Below are positions 62,373 to 64,000 of a stretch of 64,000 bases of DNA, piece by piece. Numbering within the stretch: position 1 is the stretch's first letter; each line of letters opens with the position of its first letter. Source of the stretch: Alviniconcha marisindica (taxonomy: Eukaryota; Mollusca; Gastropoda; Provannidae); the NCBI GenBank assembly GCA_018857735.1, contig JABMCL010001366.1, positions 26,001 through 90,000 of the forward strand. The letters are read 5' to 3'. A program made the translations under genes and the position numbers. The notes beneath the pieces are model-generated. The model was not told the origin of the DNA. It worked only from the letters and a program-made list of their open reading frames with translations, and did no database searches.

Positions 62373-64000
62373 CCGGAATGAAGTCCCGCTGGTGGACACA
62401 CAGCCGCAGCCCCTGCCTCTGCTCCAGCTCGGGGAGGAGCCAGCGCCTGACCCAGGACAGGTCCCCCTCAGAGTACGACACGAACACGTCGTAGTCAAAG
62501 TTCTCCGCGTGCTGCCGCCTTCTCCGGCCCTCGCCGCCGCCTCGAAACGCCTCGTGCAGAAGGAGGCGGAGGTACCAGCGGTACCTGAACAGCACGGCCA
62601 CCAGAGTCAGGCCGAACAGCAGCAGACTGACGACGACTGAGATGAAGACGCTGGTGTCTCTGTCCAGGAGACAGGCTTGTCGAGCCATGTGGAAGGCGGT
62701 GATCTCGGTGTCGGGGACGTTGCTGCATTTGTAGGTGCCTCGGGAGTTGCTGAAGAGTGACGGGAAAGAGAGGAGCCAGGACCGGAACCACAGAATGTCG
62801 CAGTCGCACCGGAAGGGGTTATGGCTGAGGTCGAGGTGAGTTAGGCGTTTTCTAGTCTCGGGAGAAAATGCCGATGACGGGACGGTCTGGAACCGGTTGA
62901 TGTTGATCTCCAGGGTGGTCAGAAGTGGCAGTGAATCAAAAGCCCCGTCCGGCAAGCTCATCAGCTTGTTCTGGTACATGCACAAAATGGTCAGGTTGGG
63001 GAATCCAGAAAAGGTTTCACTAGTTATCTTTCCCATGCTGTTGGAACCCAGGTGGATGTACCTGAGGTTGTGCAGGTGGCCGAAAATCCGGATGAACTTC
63101 TCGTTGCTGATCTGGTTGTGTCCCAGAAGGAGATTTTCCAGTCCAGTGCAGTGTTGGAAACTGGCCTCGGACACGTTCTTGTGACCAAAGTACATGTCGT
63201 TGTACAGAAGCGAAATGGTTTTCAATTGCCTATTGGCGAAAGCTTGCGGTTCTATTGCATACAGGTACTTGTTCATGAACTGCAAATAAAGCTCTGTAAG
63301 GCTGGGGAAAAACTTGTCACTGAACATCTCGGAGTAGAGTTTTTCAAAATAATTTCCGCTCAGGTCTAGATACTCCAGACTGGGCAGGCACACGTGTTTG
63401 GTCAAACGTTTGATTTTGTTGCCCTTCAGAAGCAGTTGCTTCAGTTTAGGGTACAGTGACTTCCCATACCTACAGGTGTGAGGTAAGTAATATTTTATAT
63501 TGTTGTAACACAGGTTGAGCTTCTCCAGCGAGGGAGCGAAGTCTCCGTGGACGTACTGAATGTTGTTGGACGCCGCTCCCAATGTCTGGAGTCTGGCGAG
63601 AGGCCTGAGGGCCGTCATGTTGATGGACTGGAGACTGTTGTGGTGCAGGTACAGGGTCTCCAGGTGGGGTAGGGGATGTCTGTAGAACAAGTCGCTGGGC
63701 AGTGGTCCCAGGTTACCCACTCGGATGTCCAGTCTGGTCAACGTGGACACGGAGAACACCGGTTCCAGAAGGGAATAGTTGGCCGTCAACGCGTAGGCAT
63801 AGTCCAGAAACAACCCCCGGAGCTTCGTCAGCGGCTTGAAGGCACGCGGGTGGATGTAGTGCAGGTAGTGGTTGTCCCCAATATCTAGAGTGATGATCTG
63901 AGTGACGTTTACAAAAAAGTTCTCCCCGATTTCATGCAGGTGGTTGAAGGTAAAGTTCAGGAAAATGAAAGTACCGTTGACATGGGGCACGAAGGTCAGA
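62373..64000 (-). CDS. Toll-like receptor, ectodomain to mid-TIR (5' end outside window)
   Basis: Open frame entering at the right edge and running 542 codons to a donor (GTAAGC on the minus strand at 62372). It holds about 15 leucine-rich repeats (for example LETLYLHHNSLQSINMTAL, LEYLDLSGNYFEKLYSEMF, LTTLEININRFQTVPSSAF). A C-terminal cysteine cap follows at about residues 394-443 (NPFRCDCDILWF...). A transmembrane helix lies near 451-471 (VFISVVVSLLLFGLTLVAVL) with a basic juxtamembrane stretch. The TIR domain starts near 500 with box 1 FDYDVFVSYS and box 2 RDFIPG. This is a type I membrane pattern-recognition receptor signalling through TIR adaptors such as MyD88. A single cysteine cap directly before the membrane suggests the vertebrate-like sccTLR class, but the N-terminal half is not visible. 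Ligand cannot be predicted. Frame continues upstream of any in-frame ATG, so the start lies beyond 64000. Confidence 0.95.

Overview
The window looks like genomic DNA from an invertebrate animal, most likely a mollusc. Coding sequence is sparse and split into short exons with canonical GT/AG junctions and introns of 0.2 to more than 11 kb. The non-coding DNA is full of CA/GT and CT microsatellites, very long poly(G)/poly(C) runs, minisatellite arrays, a tRNA-derived SINE and degraded retro- and DNA transposons. Mollusc is an inference from this repeat style and from the Toll-like receptor. There are no prokaryotic operons.

Two genes can be supported. The first, on the + strand, is an AGAP (centaurin-gamma) Arf-GTPase-activating protein running from inside its GTP-binding-like domain (first visible exon 11125-11259) to its stop codon at 46813-46815. 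Twenty exons could be read, all phase-compatible: the end of the GTPase-like domain, a serine-rich and then proline-rich linker, four consecutive phase-0/0 small exons that look like duplicated alternatives, a split PH domain, the Arf-GAP zinc finger and two ankyrin repeats. The 5' part of the gene lies upstream of the window; bases 1-11124 are intron. The second gene, on the - strand and convergent with the first, is a Toll-like receptor. About 15 leucine-rich repeats, a C-terminal cysteine cap, a transmembrane helix and the first part of the TIR domain are encoded at 62373-64000 (running off the right edge), and the rest of the TIR domain at 60717-61027.

The introns hold most of the unusual structure. 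At least four of the minisatellite or duplication blocks inside AGAP appear to be built from the gene's own exon-intron junctions: an acceptor-derived array at 26485-27164, a donor-derived array at 35477-36860, an acceptor-derived array at 38111-38915 and a smaller acceptor repeat at 46467-46617, plus a donor duplication at 11958-12118. Two TTAA-flanked DNA transposons sit in AGAP introns: a 2.8-kb THAP-encoding Kolobok-like element (40275-43066) and a 650-bp piggyBac-like element (34561-35210). A non-LTR retrotransposon 3' end lies at about 45306-46062.

The 46816-60700 interval between the two convergent genes contains AGAP 3' UTR, several degenerate minisatellites and microsatellites, and no further gene that I can support. 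The TLR intron (61028-62372) contains a roughly 400-bp foldback and long CA and C tracts. All exon boundaries were read by eye from reading frame, splice consensus and recalled AGAP/TLR family sequence; no alignment or transcript evidence was available.
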